DNA of 10,240 nt from Proteobacteria bacterium UBA6729 (GTDB lineage Bacteria; Pseudomonadota; Gammaproteobacteria; Porifericomitales; Porifericomitaceae). The DNA lies in NCBI GenBank assembly GCA_002454015.1, contig DKIB01000110.1, positions 666 through 10,905 on the forward strand. Reading direction: 5' to 3'. The first letter of the stretch is position 1. Each line of letters opens with the position of its first letter. Below are positions 1 through 7,130 of the stretch, in pieces. The notes below the pieces were generated by a model, which worked only from the letters and a program-made list of their open reading frames with translations, was not told the DNA's origin and searched no databases. The position numbers and the translations under genes were made by a program.

Positions 1-259
1 CCCGCAGCTGCTGGTCGGCCTCAGCCAGTGCCACCCCCCGGTGCAGACGCGTCAGGCTGTGGTAGATGCGACTCCGCAATTCGGCGGTGGCGGCACGGGT
101 AAAGGTCAGCACCAGGATGCGGTCCACCGACAGACCACTCTCCAGCAACAGGCGCAGGTACAGGCGAATGATGGCATGGGTCTTGCCGGTGCCGGCGCCA
201 GCCTCCACCTGTTGCCACCCCCGCAGGGGCACCGTGCTCCAATCCAGTTCCCGACTCAT
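1..259 (-). CDS. recB: RecBCD enzyme subunit RecB, N-terminal fragment (runs off left edge)
   Basis: This is the first 86 codons of the RecB subunit, the 3'-5' helicase and nuclease subunit of the RecBCD double-strand-break repair enzyme. The visible part is the start of a UvrD/Rep-type superfamily 1 helicase domain. The Walker A loop is at residues 19-27 (EAGAGTGKT), and motif Ia follows at about residues 50-66 (LVLTFTRAATAELRSRI), very close to the RecB family pattern. The ATG at 259-257 overlaps the recC stop codon as ATGA, which implies translational coupling and fixes the start. An AGAGG in the end of recC can serve as ribosome binding site. The remaining helicase and nuclease domains lie outside the window, so completeness cannot be judged. 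AddA is an alternative SF1 helicase-nuclease, but the adjacent recC argues for RecB. Confidence 0.93.
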   Translation of the reverse strand, partial: MSRELDWSTVPLRGWQQVEAGAGTGKTHAIIRLYLRLLLESGLSVDRILVLTFTRAATAELRSRIYHSLTRLHRGVALAEADQQLR

Positions 260-3200
260 CCGTCCAGCCTCTGCACCAATGGCAGCAGCAAGGTTTCGGC
301 GCTGTGCAGGAAGGCCTCATCCAGCGGTTCCGACTGTCCCCTGAAGGCCAGACGATTGTAGAAGTCATGACCCTCGCCGGTGTCTTCCTGCCACTTCATA
401 CGGGCCACGTACAGCGGCTCCGCCTGACCCTTGTGCAAGGCCTTCGCACAGGCCATGGAGGTCCGCGGAAAGAACGGCAGGGGTCGCTTGCAACCCTGCA
501 AATAGTAGTGCACCCAAGACTCCAGCAACCCCTCGGCATCCGCCACCCAGGGCAGGATGTGGCGCAGTGGACGCTCCCCTTCCCCCGGATAAACCACCAG
601 GGTCTGTGGCTTGATGTCCGGTGGATGGTGCAGGCACAACACCAGGTGACGCAGCCAGATCACCAGCAATTCACTGTCCCACAAGCGGCCCGCCAGCAGA
701 TATACCGCCCCGGCGGGGGACAGCTGCGGCACCCGGCCCTGCAAGCGGATGCCCCCAACCGACAAAGCAAACTCCAGTGCGGTCAGCGACTGCACCCGCT
801 CCTCCGGTTGCAGGGCATCCACAAAACTCTGCACCCGACGTTGTTCCTGATGCAGTACCGCAGCACCAGCATCAGCATGCGGCAGCAGCCCTGCCACTGT
901 CGAGGGCTGCCGCCCGCACAGTGCCGCTTCCAGCATGTGCTTGCGCAGTTGCACAGAGTCCCTGCCGGCCAGCACAAAACACTCATCATTCTCCAGCTGC
1001 TGCACCCGCTGCGGCGCATAAATCTGCAAACAGTGCTGTAGAAAATAACGTGCCGGACCCCTGTAAAAGCGTTCCATGGCAGCCAGCTCATGGCTGGCCT
1101 GCGCGGCAAACTCACCCTGCACAAACACGGCATCCGCAGCCGCTGCAGAGCGCATGGCCAGGGCACTCTGCAAGGCCGCCTCGGAATAACTGTACAGCTC
1201 CGGGTCCCGGCCATCAAAATAGCGCGCACTGAAGGGCTGCAGGGGATGCTGCCGGATCAATGACCCCCCCTGCACATCGTCGATATCCGCCACGCCATAG
1301 TGCCGACTCAGCATCACCAGCAGTTCACTCACGACCACCGAGGGGGGACGCGTACTGTCGTCGTGCATATCCCGTCCCACGTAGCTGAGGTACAGACACT
1401 GCCGGGCCGACAGCAAGGCCTCCAGAAACAGGTACCGATCATCATCCCGCTGATGTCGATCCCCGCGCCGCCGGGAGCGGGCAGTGAGATCAAAATCCGG
1501 GGGCCGATGGAGACGCGGATAGGCATCAAAGTTCAACCCCAACAGACACACCACCGCAAAGGGGACGCTACGCATCGGCACCATGCGACAAAAACTCACC
1601 CCGGCACCCAGAAAGCGTCCCCCCGAACGATCCCCTGCCAGCTGTGCATGCAAGCCTGCACGCAATTCCTCCAGACTCAACAGCGGTACGGCAGGGCTCC
1701 CTGCAGCTGCATCAAACCACTGCCGTATACAGCTGCGCAGCGCATCGGTATCCACCAAAAACTGCTGCATAATGTCGCTCAATATCTGCCACCATACGTG
1801 CAGCTCCGCAGCACCCTGTTGCTGCAGGCGCGTGCGCAGGTCGATCAGCGCTTCCATGAAGCCACACAGTTGACCCAGCAACCACACCTCCTCCCCCTCC
1901 AGCTCCCCACAGGGCAACAGCCCTGCATACGGCTCCCCGGTATCCGGCAGGGCACACCCCAGCAACAGACGGTCCAGTCCCTGCCGCCATGAGTTGGTGA
2001 GTTCCTCCGGCAGCCCCAATTCTCCACGATGGTGCTGGTCCACCGCCCAACACACACCTGCCTGCCCCAGCCACTGTCTGAGACGTTGCAGTTGCTCCTC
2101 ACTGATACCCACACGACCACGCACCGCAGACCGGGCCAGCAGTTCCAGGATGGCCTCCACTTCAAAGCGACTCTGTGGCAACTCCAGCAATTGCAGCAGG
2201 GCCTCCGCAGCCGGCAGCTGCCGGATCCGATCAGCAATCGCATAGGGGATATGTGGCTCCGCGGTATCAAACACTGCTTCTATCAGCGGCGCATACAGCT
2301 CCATATCCGGTGCCATCACCACCACATCCGAGGGCCTGAGTTCCGGCCAGTACTCAAACAGCGCCAACAGACGATCATGCAGCACCTCCAGCTCACGCAT
2401 CGGACTGTGACAGGCATGCACCTGTACCGAGGGATCATGCCCCGCAAACACCCCACCATCCTGCGTCAGCTCCAGCAGATCCGTCTGCAGACAGTGCAGT
2501 CGGTCCGCACGCCCCGGCAATTCAAAAAGCTCTTCTTCCCGGTCCGGTTCCAGACCATACACCGCATCCAGAAAATCCCGACCCTGCCTGCCCATGGCAG
2601 CCAGCAGCCGATTCCCCACCTGCATCAGCCCTGCCCCGGGCCGTTCCTCCATGACCGCCTTTGCCACCCGTGCAGGCGACTCCAGATCCCCCCAGTATTC
2701 CCGGCAGGGATCCAACAAAAACAAATGTATATTCATGTGTAGTGACAGCAGCTTCAACACCTCCAGATAACCGGGAGACAGGGTCGGTACACCAAACAGA
2801 CAGGCCTGCGTCGGCAGGGCCTGCACCCGCCCTGCCTGCAGCTCTTCCCGAAACCGTTGCACTGCCCGTACCCAGTGCTCGCCACCTCCCAGGCTGCGCC
2901 ATAATTGCGCCTGCCAGTGTTCCTCCTGACCCGCCTCCCAGTTCAGTATCCAGTCCGGTCGGTAGACCAGATAACGATCAAACACTTGCGCCAGATGTGC
3001 AGCGAGCTCATAACGTGCCGCGGGCCCGGCACTGTGCAGATAATCCGCCAGTTCGGCAACCTGATCCAGCTGCCCCAGCAGCCTCCAGCACAACGACTGT
3101 TGCGTGTAACGGTATGCCGGGCTCTGCTGTACCCCGTGCAGCAGCTCCCAGACAAAGGCAGCAGGAAACTGCCAGCGCAGATTGGCACACACCCCGTCCT

Positions 3201-3348
3201 GCGTGGCCACATACATGTGCAGCCAGCGCCCCATTCCGGCATGTTGTACGACTACCCGGAAGGCCTCCAGGGGCGTGCGCTGCCGTGCCACCTCGGCCAG
3301 CCGCCCGGCCAACGCCTCCAGCCGATTACTGCGGTATACAAAAAGCAT
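256..3348 (-). CDS. recC: RecBCD enzyme subunit RecC (exodeoxyribonuclease V gamma chain)
   Basis: RecC is the non-catalytic subunit of RecBCD that splits the DNA duplex and reads the Chi sequence in the emerging 3' strand. The protein is 1030 residues, somewhat shorter than E. coli RecC (1122). The N-terminus aligns residue by residue with E. coli: MLxVYxSNRL at 1-10, VQxxGMxxWLxM at 34-45, and FDxYLVYRPDW at 122-132. The rest fits an inactive SF1-helicase fold (roughly residues 1-690) followed by the inactive nuclease-like C-terminal domain. The ATG at 3348 is preceded by GAGGG, which overlaps the stop of the upstream PaaX-like gene, 9 nt away. recC is followed directly by recB with a 4-nt overlap, without the ptrA gene found between them in E. 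coli. Several Chi-contact positions differ from E. coli (see findings). The reading frame is intact. Confidence 0.96.
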   Translation of the reverse strand: MLFVYRSNRLEALAGRLAEVARQRTPLEAFRVVVQHAGMGRWLHMYVATQDGVCANLRWQFPAAFVWELLHGVQQSPAYRYTQQSLCWRLLGQLDQVAELADYLHSAGPAARYELAAHLAQVFDRYLVYRPDWILNWEAGQEEHWQAQLWRSLGGGEHWVRAVQRFREELQAGRVQALPTQACLFGVPTLSPGYLEVLKLLSLHMNIHLFLLDPCREYWGDLESPARVAKAVMEERPGAGLMQVGNRLLAAMGRQGRDFLDAVYGLEPDREEELFELPGRADRLHCLQTDLLELTQDGGVFAGHDPSVQVHACHSPMRELEVLHDRLLALFEYWPELRPSDVVVMAPDMELYAPLIEAVFDTAEPHIPYAIADRIRQLPAAEALLQLLELPQSRFEVEAILELLARSAVRGRVGISEEQLQRLRQWLGQAGVCWAVDQHHRGELGLPEELTNSWRQGLDRLLLGCALPDTGEPYAGLLPCGELEGEEVWLLGQLCGFMEALIDLRTRLQQQGAAELHVWWQILSDIMQQFLVDTDALRSCIRQWFDAAAGSPAVPLLSLEELRAGLHAQLAGDRSGGRFLGAGVSFCRMVPMRSVPFAVVCLLGLNFDAYPRLHRPPDFDLTARSRRRGDRHQRDDDRYLFLEALLSARQCLYLSYVGRDMHDDSTRPPSVVVSELLVMLSRHYGVADIDDVQGGSLIRQHPLQPFSARYFDGRDPELYSYSEAALQSALAMRSAAAADAVFVQGEFAAQASHELAAMERFYRGPARYFLQHCLQIYAPQRVQQLENDECFVLAGRDSVQLRKHMLEAALCGRQPSTVAGLLPHADAGAAVLHQEQRRVQSFVDALQPEERVQSLTALEFALSVGGIRLQGRVPQLSPAGAVYLLAGRLWDSELLVIWLRHLVLCLHHPPDIKPQTLVVYPGEGERPLRHILPWVADAEGLLESWVHYYLQGCKRPLPFFPRTSMACAKALHKGQAEPLYVARMKWQEDTGEGHDFYNRLAFRGQSEPLDEAFLHSAETLLLPLVQRLDG

Positions 3349-3357
3349 GGCCTGCCC

Positions 3358-4263
3358 TCAGCCGCGGGGTCGGCTGCGCAGCCCCCCGAAACGTTTGAAG
3401 TAGGCCGGATCCGGGCCGGATCGGTCTGTCTTGGCAAACTCCAGATTCTCGCGCACATAACTGAGTGACCCACTGCTCAATGCCTGGTACAGCTCCGGTA
3501 TCAGCTGCTGCACGGCAGCACCCGACCATCGCGCGGGCATCAGGCGCTGTGGCAACCCGGGGTCTCGCATACGGATACGTCGATACTCGTGGATCAGCAG
3601 CAGGCGCAACTGGAAGCAGGCCGCAGTACCCGGCGGCCTGTGCCTGACCACCCGTGCCACCCTGCGGGCACCGCGCAGCAGCTGACGGTAATCCTCTGCC
3701 AGGACCTCGATCTTCCAGGCCCCCCACAAGCGATGATACAGATTGCGCGTACCGACCGGAGGGCATTCCGCCTCCCAGAGGATCACCCCGGAATCGCGGA
3801 GCAGGGCCTCCGGCAGGGCCTGCTCCGGCAGGGGATGTACATACAAATGGGCCTGCAGGCGCACATATCCCCGGCTGATCAGTTGCCGACCCGCCTCGGC
3901 GGAGGCGGCCAGCACCAGCGTCCAGCGACCATCCCAGGCAGGCTCCCGGGGACGCTCATAGAGTCGTCCGGACTCCGCGGTCACGGCAGCCCGGGCCGCC
4001 GGAGCAAGCGCATAATAGCTGCGCCGACCCACCCGTGAAACGCTCAGCCGACCCGCTGCCGCCAGGCGATGCAAGCCGGTACGCACCGCCTGCTCGCCGA
4101 TATCCAGGGGCGCCAGCACCCGTACCAGGCTGCCCGGCCACACCCCGCTCCCGTGTACAGAGATCACGTCTGTGTAGATCGACATCAGCAGTTCCGGCAC
4201 CCGGAGGGTGCGCCGCTGATCGATGCCATGCAGAAGACTGCTGACTGCCCGCAGGATACGCAT
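3358..4263 (-). CDS. PaaX-family transcriptional regulator
   Basis: This is a 301-residue DNA-binding regulator of the PaaX family, whose best-known member represses phenylacetate degradation and is released by phenylacetyl-CoA. Domain order matches the family. A winged helix lies at about residues 22-87, with VWPGSLVRVLAPL at 41-53, AVRTGLHRLAAAGRL at 59-73 and the wing motif RVGRRSYY at 77-84. A Cas2-like middle domain begins at WDGRW (110-114). The conserved PaaX C-terminal segment contains LLLIHEYRRIRMRDPGLP. The ATG at 4263 lies 4 nt after the fchA stop, and recC begins 9 nt after this gene, so it is probably cotranscribed with both. No phenylacetate (paa) gene is visible, so the effector is unknown. 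It may control its own unit, the divergent mtdA unit, or a distant locus. Family assignment is firm; function is inferred. Confidence 0.9.
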   Translation of the reverse strand: MRILRAVSSLLHGIDQRRTLRVPELLMSIYTDVISVHGSGVWPGSLVRVLAPLDIGEQAVRTGLHRLAAAGRLSVSRVGRRSYYALAPAARAAVTAESGRLYERPREPAWDGRWTLVLAASAEAGRQLISRGYVRLQAHLYVHPLPEQALPEALLRDSGVILWEAECPPVGTRNLYHRLWGAWKIEVLAEDYRQLLRGARRVARVVRHRPPGTAACFQLRLLLIHEYRRIRMRDPGLPQRLMPARWSGAAVQQLIPELYQALSSGSLSYVRENLEFAKTDRSGPDPAYFKRFGGLRSRPRG

Positions 4264-4267
4264 CGCC

Positions 4268-4891
4268 CTACGCTATCCTGCCCTGTACTACCTCCAGTAT
4301 CTCCTCCAGACGCTCACCACTGCCATCCAGCAGTACTGTCAGGCGCTGCTCTACCGTCCGGGCATAGTCCCGATCCTCCAGACTGCCCAGATTGATCCGC
4401 ACATTCAGGGCGGCACTGCGCAGGGCCGCCTGCGCCGCCAGGGCCGCCACCCCGGCATCGCTGATCACATTGCGATTGCCGATCGCGGCAGCAGTCTGCG
4501 CAAGTTCCAATACGCGCGCTGCCGCCGCTGCACACTCCAGCGGTGCCTCAGTGGCCTGGCGCAGGGCGGTCTGCAGCACCGGATGACGGGCCGTGCGCTC
4601 AGCATCCGTGCCGGCAGGCATGCGATAGGCCGCCATAACCCCCTGGAAGGCGGCAATGTCCGTATCGATCATGCCCAGCAGCGCCGCCCGCAGGGCCTCA
4701 GACCGCTCCAGCAGGGCAGCAATCTCGGTCTCTACATCGGCATAGGCCTGCTTGCCATGCGTCAGGTTGCAGACCATGCTCAGCAGGGCGGCCCCCATGG
4801 AACCCAACAGGGCAGCCGCACTGCCCCCACCCGGGGTTGCCCCGGAACCGGCCAGTTCGTCGAGAAAGGTTGTTAACTGTGTTTGTTCCAT
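4268..4891 (-). CDS. fchA: Methenyltetrahydrofolate cyclohydrolase (FchA/cyclodeaminase family)
   Basis: The predicted enzyme hydrolyses 5,10-methenyl-H4F to 10-formyl-H4F in the cytoplasm. It has 207 residues, the usual size of stand-alone FchA. It shows the family signatures: the glycine loop TPGGGSAAA at 19-27, the segment D76-x-D78-x3-F82 leading into AYRMP, and the C-terminal NRNVISDAGVAAL (139-151) followed by ALNVRINL. The start at 4891 is chosen because a strong AAGGAGG lies 11 nt upstream and homology begins there; the frame stays open to about 5092 but that stretch is the divergent promoter region. It faces mtdA, whose product supplies its substrate, as expected for a H4F C1 pathway. 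The same fold is used by formiminotetrahydrofolate cyclodeaminase of histidine breakdown, but no histidine-utilisation gene is near and the mtdA partner favours cyclohydrolase. Confidence 0.9.
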   Translation of the reverse strand: MEQTQLTTFLDELAGSGATPGGGSAAALLGSMGAALLSMVCNLTHGKQAYADVETEIAALLERSEALRAALLGMIDTDIAAFQGVMAAYRMPAGTDAERTARHPVLQTALRQATEAPLECAAAAARVLELAQTAAAIGNRNVISDAGVAALAAQAALRSAALNVRINLGSLEDRDYARTVEQRLTVLLDGSGERLEEILEVVQGRIA

Positions 4892-4902
4892 AATGCCGAC
4901 AT

Positions 4903-4909
4903 CCTCCTT
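4903..4909 (-). promoter_or_regulatory. Ribosome binding site of fchA
   Basis: The minus strand reads AAGGAGG here, a near-perfect Shine-Dalgarno sequence, 11 nt before the ATG at 4891. The spacing is slightly long. It decides the fchA start against the longer open frame that reaches into the divergent promoter region. Confidence 0.75.
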
Positions 4910-4922
4910 ATGTGTGCCTTCG

Positions 4923-4940
4923 CAGCCCGGGAACGGGCTG
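4923..4940. other. Perfect 7-bp inverted repeat (CAGCCCG-GGAA-CGGGCTG)
   Basis: The arms at 4923-4929 and 4934-4940 are perfect complements around a 4-nt loop that on the plus strand reads GGAA, a GNRA-type tetraloop. It lies in the fchA leader and its right arm touches the proposed -35 element of mtdA. It could be an operator for a dimeric regulator, an RNA hairpin in the fchA leader, or chance in GC-rich DNA. No T-tract follows, so it is not an intrinsic terminator. Confidence 0.5.
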
Positions 4941-4967
4941 GAAACCCTCTGCCCGGTGTGGCATAAT
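4939..4967 (+). promoter_or_regulatory. Candidate sigma-70 promoter for mtdA operon
   Basis: CATAAT at 4962-4967 matches the -10 consensus in five of six positions and is preceded by TG at 4959-4960, making an extended -10. TGGAAA at 4939-4944 is a 4/6 match to -35 with the ideal 17-bp spacer. Transcription would start near 4974 and leave an mtdA leader of about 80 nt. It is the only AT-rich island in an otherwise GC-rich intergenic region. The opposite strand of the same island reads TATTAT, so it may also serve the leftward fchA unit, although no good -35 is seen there. Confidence 0.5.
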
Positions 4968-4987
4968 AACCGCACCGCTCGTCCGCT

Positions 4988-5036
4988 TCGGGGCAGTGTC
5001 CCCGATCCGGCCTGATTGCCGGGCGCACAGCCCGGC
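4988..5036 (+). other. Two consecutive hairpins in the predicted mtdA leader
   Basis: The first hairpin is TCGGGG (4988-4993) with CCCCGA (5000-5005) and a 6-nt loop. The second is GCCGGGC (5018-5024) with GCCCGGC (5030-5036) and a 5-nt loop. Both are perfect. The second ends 19 nt before the mtdA ATG, and no clear Shine-Dalgarno lies between them and the start, so they could affect ribosome access. I recognise no known riboswitch. Chance pairing is possible at this GC content. Confidence 0.45.
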
Positions 5037-5055
5037 GGCAACCCGGCCATTATGG

Positions 5056-5913
5056 ATGAAAAAGTTACTGATTCAACTGGACACTGACCCACACCCCTCC
5101 GCGTTTGATACGGTAGTAGCCTACGATGCAGGGGTGGATCAGGTGCTGCCCTACGCCGGCATTACCCCGGGGAACGTACAGGCCATGGTGGAGGGGGCGA
5201 TCTTTACTCGCGGCCCGATCGACAAGCGCCACACGGCGATCTTCGTGGGCGGCAGCAGCATGGAAGCGGGTGAGGCCCTGCTCAAGGCCGTACAGCATCA
5301 CTACTTTGCAAATTTTCGGGTCTCGGTGATGCTGGACAGCAATGGCGGTAACACCACGGCTGCAGCGGGCGTGGCGCGTCTGTCCAAGGGCATGGATGTG
5401 CGGGGCAAGCGCGCCGTGGTCCTGGCTGGAACCGGGCCCGTGGGACAACGTGCAGCGGCCATGCTGGCTCAGGATGGGGCACGGGTTGCCCTGACCTCTC
5501 GACACCAGGAGCGGGCGCAAAAATCCTGTGATTTTCTGCAAGAACACTTTGGAATCAAGGTGGAGGGACTGGTGGCCGCTGATACCGAAAGTCGCTCCCG
5601 GGCCATTGCGGATGCCCAGATCGTATTCGCCACCGGTGCAGCCGGGGTAGAATTGCTGGACGCCGGGCAATGGCAGGAAATCCGCTCCATTGAGGTTCTG
5701 GCAGATGCCAATGCCACCCCGCCACTGGGCATCGCTGGAACCGAGATGGGCGACAAGGGTAAACTGCGTGCGGGCAAGGTCTGCTGGGGTGCCATCGGCT
5801 TTGGCACGCTGAAGCTCAAGGTGCATCGCGCCTGCGTTGCACAGTTGTTTGACGGAGAATTTCGGGTTTTCAATGCGGCAAGTATCTATGCCAAGGCCAG
5901 GGAACTGGCCTGA
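5056..5913 (+). CDS. mtdA: NADP-dependent methylene-tetrahydrofolate dehydrogenase MtdA
   Basis: MtdA oxidises 5,10-methylene-H4F (and in some bacteria methylene-H4MPT) to the methenyl form with NADP+ in the cytoplasm. At 285 residues it is close to the Methylobacterium enzyme (288). Resemblance to MtdA runs over the whole length: the N-terminal LLIQLDTDPHPSAFD, the pterin-side segment DSNGGNTTAAAG starting at residue 94, the Rossmann nucleotide loop AGTGPVG at 124-130, and the C-terminal LKLKVHRACVAQLF. It resembles MtdA far more than MtdB. The ATG at 5056 matches the family N-terminus; the open frame runs further upstream but without homology, and no strong ribosome site is visible. The divergent neighbour fchA performs the next step. 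It is followed after 7 nt by a Sel1/SPOR gene, so it probably leads an operon. Confidence 0.95.
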   Translation: MKKLLIQLDTDPHPSAFDTVVAYDAGVDQVLPYAGITPGNVQAMVEGAIFTRGPIDKRHTAIFVGGSSMEAGEALLKAVQHHYFANFRVSVMLDSNGGNTTAAAGVARLSKGMDVRGKRAVVLAGTGPVGQRAAAMLAQDGARVALTSRHQERAQKSCDFLQEHFGIKVEGLVAADTESRSRAIADAQIVFATGAAGVELLDAGQWQEIRSIEVLADANATPPLGIAGTEMGDKGKLRAGKVCWGAIGFGTLKLKVHRACVAQLFDGEFRVFNAASIYAKARELA

Positions 5914-5920
5914 GCGGCCC

Positions 5921-7123
5921 GTGCTGCGTATCCACAAGGCCCGGCCCGGCCCGTGTCTGCTGGTCACGATGCTGGCGGTGCTGGTCGCCGCCCCGTTACA
6001 GGCCGGGCCACTGGAGGATTCGCGGGAGGCCTATGCCCGGGGGGATTACCCCGCAGCCCTGAAACTGCTGGAGCCCCTGTCCAAAGAGGGCAATGGGGAG
6101 GCACTGGCCCTGCTGGCGGTATTCTACGAAAATGGCCTGGGAGTCCCCAGGGATCCCGACCGGGCCGTTGATCTGCTGACCCGGGCGGCAGAGTCAGGGC
6201 TGGCCTTCGCGCAACACGATCTGGGCTTGCGCTACTATCAGGGGGAAGGCGTGATACAGAGTTACCATGAGGCCATCAAATGGTGGGAGCAGGCCGCCAC
6301 TGCCGGCCTGCCGGACTCACAGTTCAACCTCGGCCTGAGCTACTATCGCGGGCTGGGGACGGACCCGAACCCGGATCGGGCCAAAGAATTGTTTGAGCAG
6401 GCCTCCAAACAGGGCCATGACCATGCCCTCTACAGTCTGGGGGTAATGTACGCCTCTGGTGAGGGGGTGGAGATGGATTATCTGCAGGCCCGGCTGCTGT
6501 TTCAACGTGCTGCCAACCTCGGAGTCGCTCATGCACAGTTCAACCTCGGCGTGCTGTACGAGAACGGTTATGGTACCCGCAAGGATCTGAGTGAGGCACG
6601 CCGCTGGTACCGTCTGGCCGCGGCACAGACCCTGCCCGAGGCCCAGGCCCGACTGGCACAACTGGAGGGTCAGGATCCGACGACCCAGGGCTTTACCCCA
6701 CCTGCACCGATCCCCGTGGTACCCGCTGTGGCGGTACAGGAACCCGTCAGCAAACCCGCGCCACCCTCTCCCGTGGCGCCCCCCCCCCCGAACGTACAGA
6801 CAGTCGTCAGTGCGCCCGGGGATGTAGTACACCGTGCTGACTGGATTCGCCAACAACCCGCGAGCAGCTACACCTTGCAGCTGGTCAGCGTAACCAGCCA
6901 GGCAGATGTACTGGAATTCGTCGGCAAACATGTCTGGACCGACGACATTTCCTACGCGACGGTACGTAACAAGAATGGCAATAACAGTTACAAGGCCTTC
7001 TATGGCAGCTACGCCAACTCAACAGCTGCCCGCAGTGCCATACAGGCCCTGCCTGCCGCCGTACGCAAAAACAAACCCTGGCCGCGTCGCTTCAGCGATG
7101 TACAGGCCGCACTTGCGGAGTAG
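5921..7123 (+). CDS. Secreted Sel1-repeat protein with C-terminal DamX-like SPOR domain
   Basis: This 400-residue protein is probably periplasmic. From the GTG at 5921 it has a short basic start, a hydrophobic signal segment (LLVTMLAVLVAAPLQA) and a likely cleavage before GPLED. A TPR-like helix pair (DSREAYARGDYPAALKLL) is followed by five Sel1 repeats at about residues 59-93, 94-129, 130-165, 166-201 and 202-237. A Pro-rich linker follows, then a SPOR domain at about 314-398 (YTLQLVSV, YKAFYGSYANSTAARSAI, KPWPRRFSDVQ) resembling the septal peptidoglycan-binding domain of E. coli DamX. Sel1 repeats mediate protein contacts and SPOR domains bind denuded glycan strands, so a division or envelope scaffold role is likely. 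The start is uncertain: in-frame ATGs at 5873 and 5888 would overlap mtdA. An 11-C tract at 6779-6789 encodes part of the linker. Confidence 0.85.
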   Translation: MLRIHKARPGPCLLVTMLAVLVAAPLQAGPLEDSREAYARGDYPAALKLLEPLSKEGNGEALALLAVFYENGLGVPRDPDRAVDLLTRAAESGLAFAQHDLGLRYYQGEGVIQSYHEAIKWWEQAATAGLPDSQFNLGLSYYRGLGTDPNPDRAKELFEQASKQGHDHALYSLGVMYASGEGVEMDYLQARLLFQRAANLGVAHAQFNLGVLYENGYGTRKDLSEARRWYRLAAAQTLPEAQARLAQLEGQDPTTQGFTPPAPIPVVPAVAVQEPVSKPAPPSPVAPPPPNVQTVVSAPGDVVHRADWIRQQPASSYTLQLVSVTSQADVLEFVGKHVWTDDISYATVRNKNGNNSYKAFYGSYANSTAARSAIQALPAAVRKNKPWPRRFSDVQAALAE

Positions 7124-7130
7124 CCCTGAC

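Noticed and set aside
304-3468. Several long plus-strand open frames (up to about 245 codons) opposite recC
   Set aside because: They are antisense shadows of recC in GC-rich DNA. Their translations are low-complexity, rich in Gln/Pro/Arg/His, show no known domain and have no ribosome sites.
4912-5055. Upstream extension of the mtdA frame starting at 4912
   Set aside because: The extra 48 residues have no similarity to the family and cover the divergent promoter and hairpins. The MKKLLIQLDTD start at 5056 matches MtdA.
4970-5055. Tetrahydrofolate riboswitch in the mtdA leader
   Set aside because: The stems present are simple hairpins without the pseudoknotted layout of known folate riboswitches, which are mainly found in Firmicutes.
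4892-5092. Upstream extension of the fchA frame to 5092
   Set aside because: The strong AAGGAGG at 4903-4909 and the family N-terminus at 4891 support the shorter form; the extension would overlap mtdA.
5065-5967. 300-codon minus-strand frame opposite mtdA
   Set aside because: It is antisense to a clear mtdA gene and carries no recognisable domain.
6906-7130. Upstream extension of the receptor frame to 6906
   Set aside because: It lies within the SPOR-domain coding sequence in another frame. The signal peptide begins at the ATG at 7131, which has a GGAG upstream.
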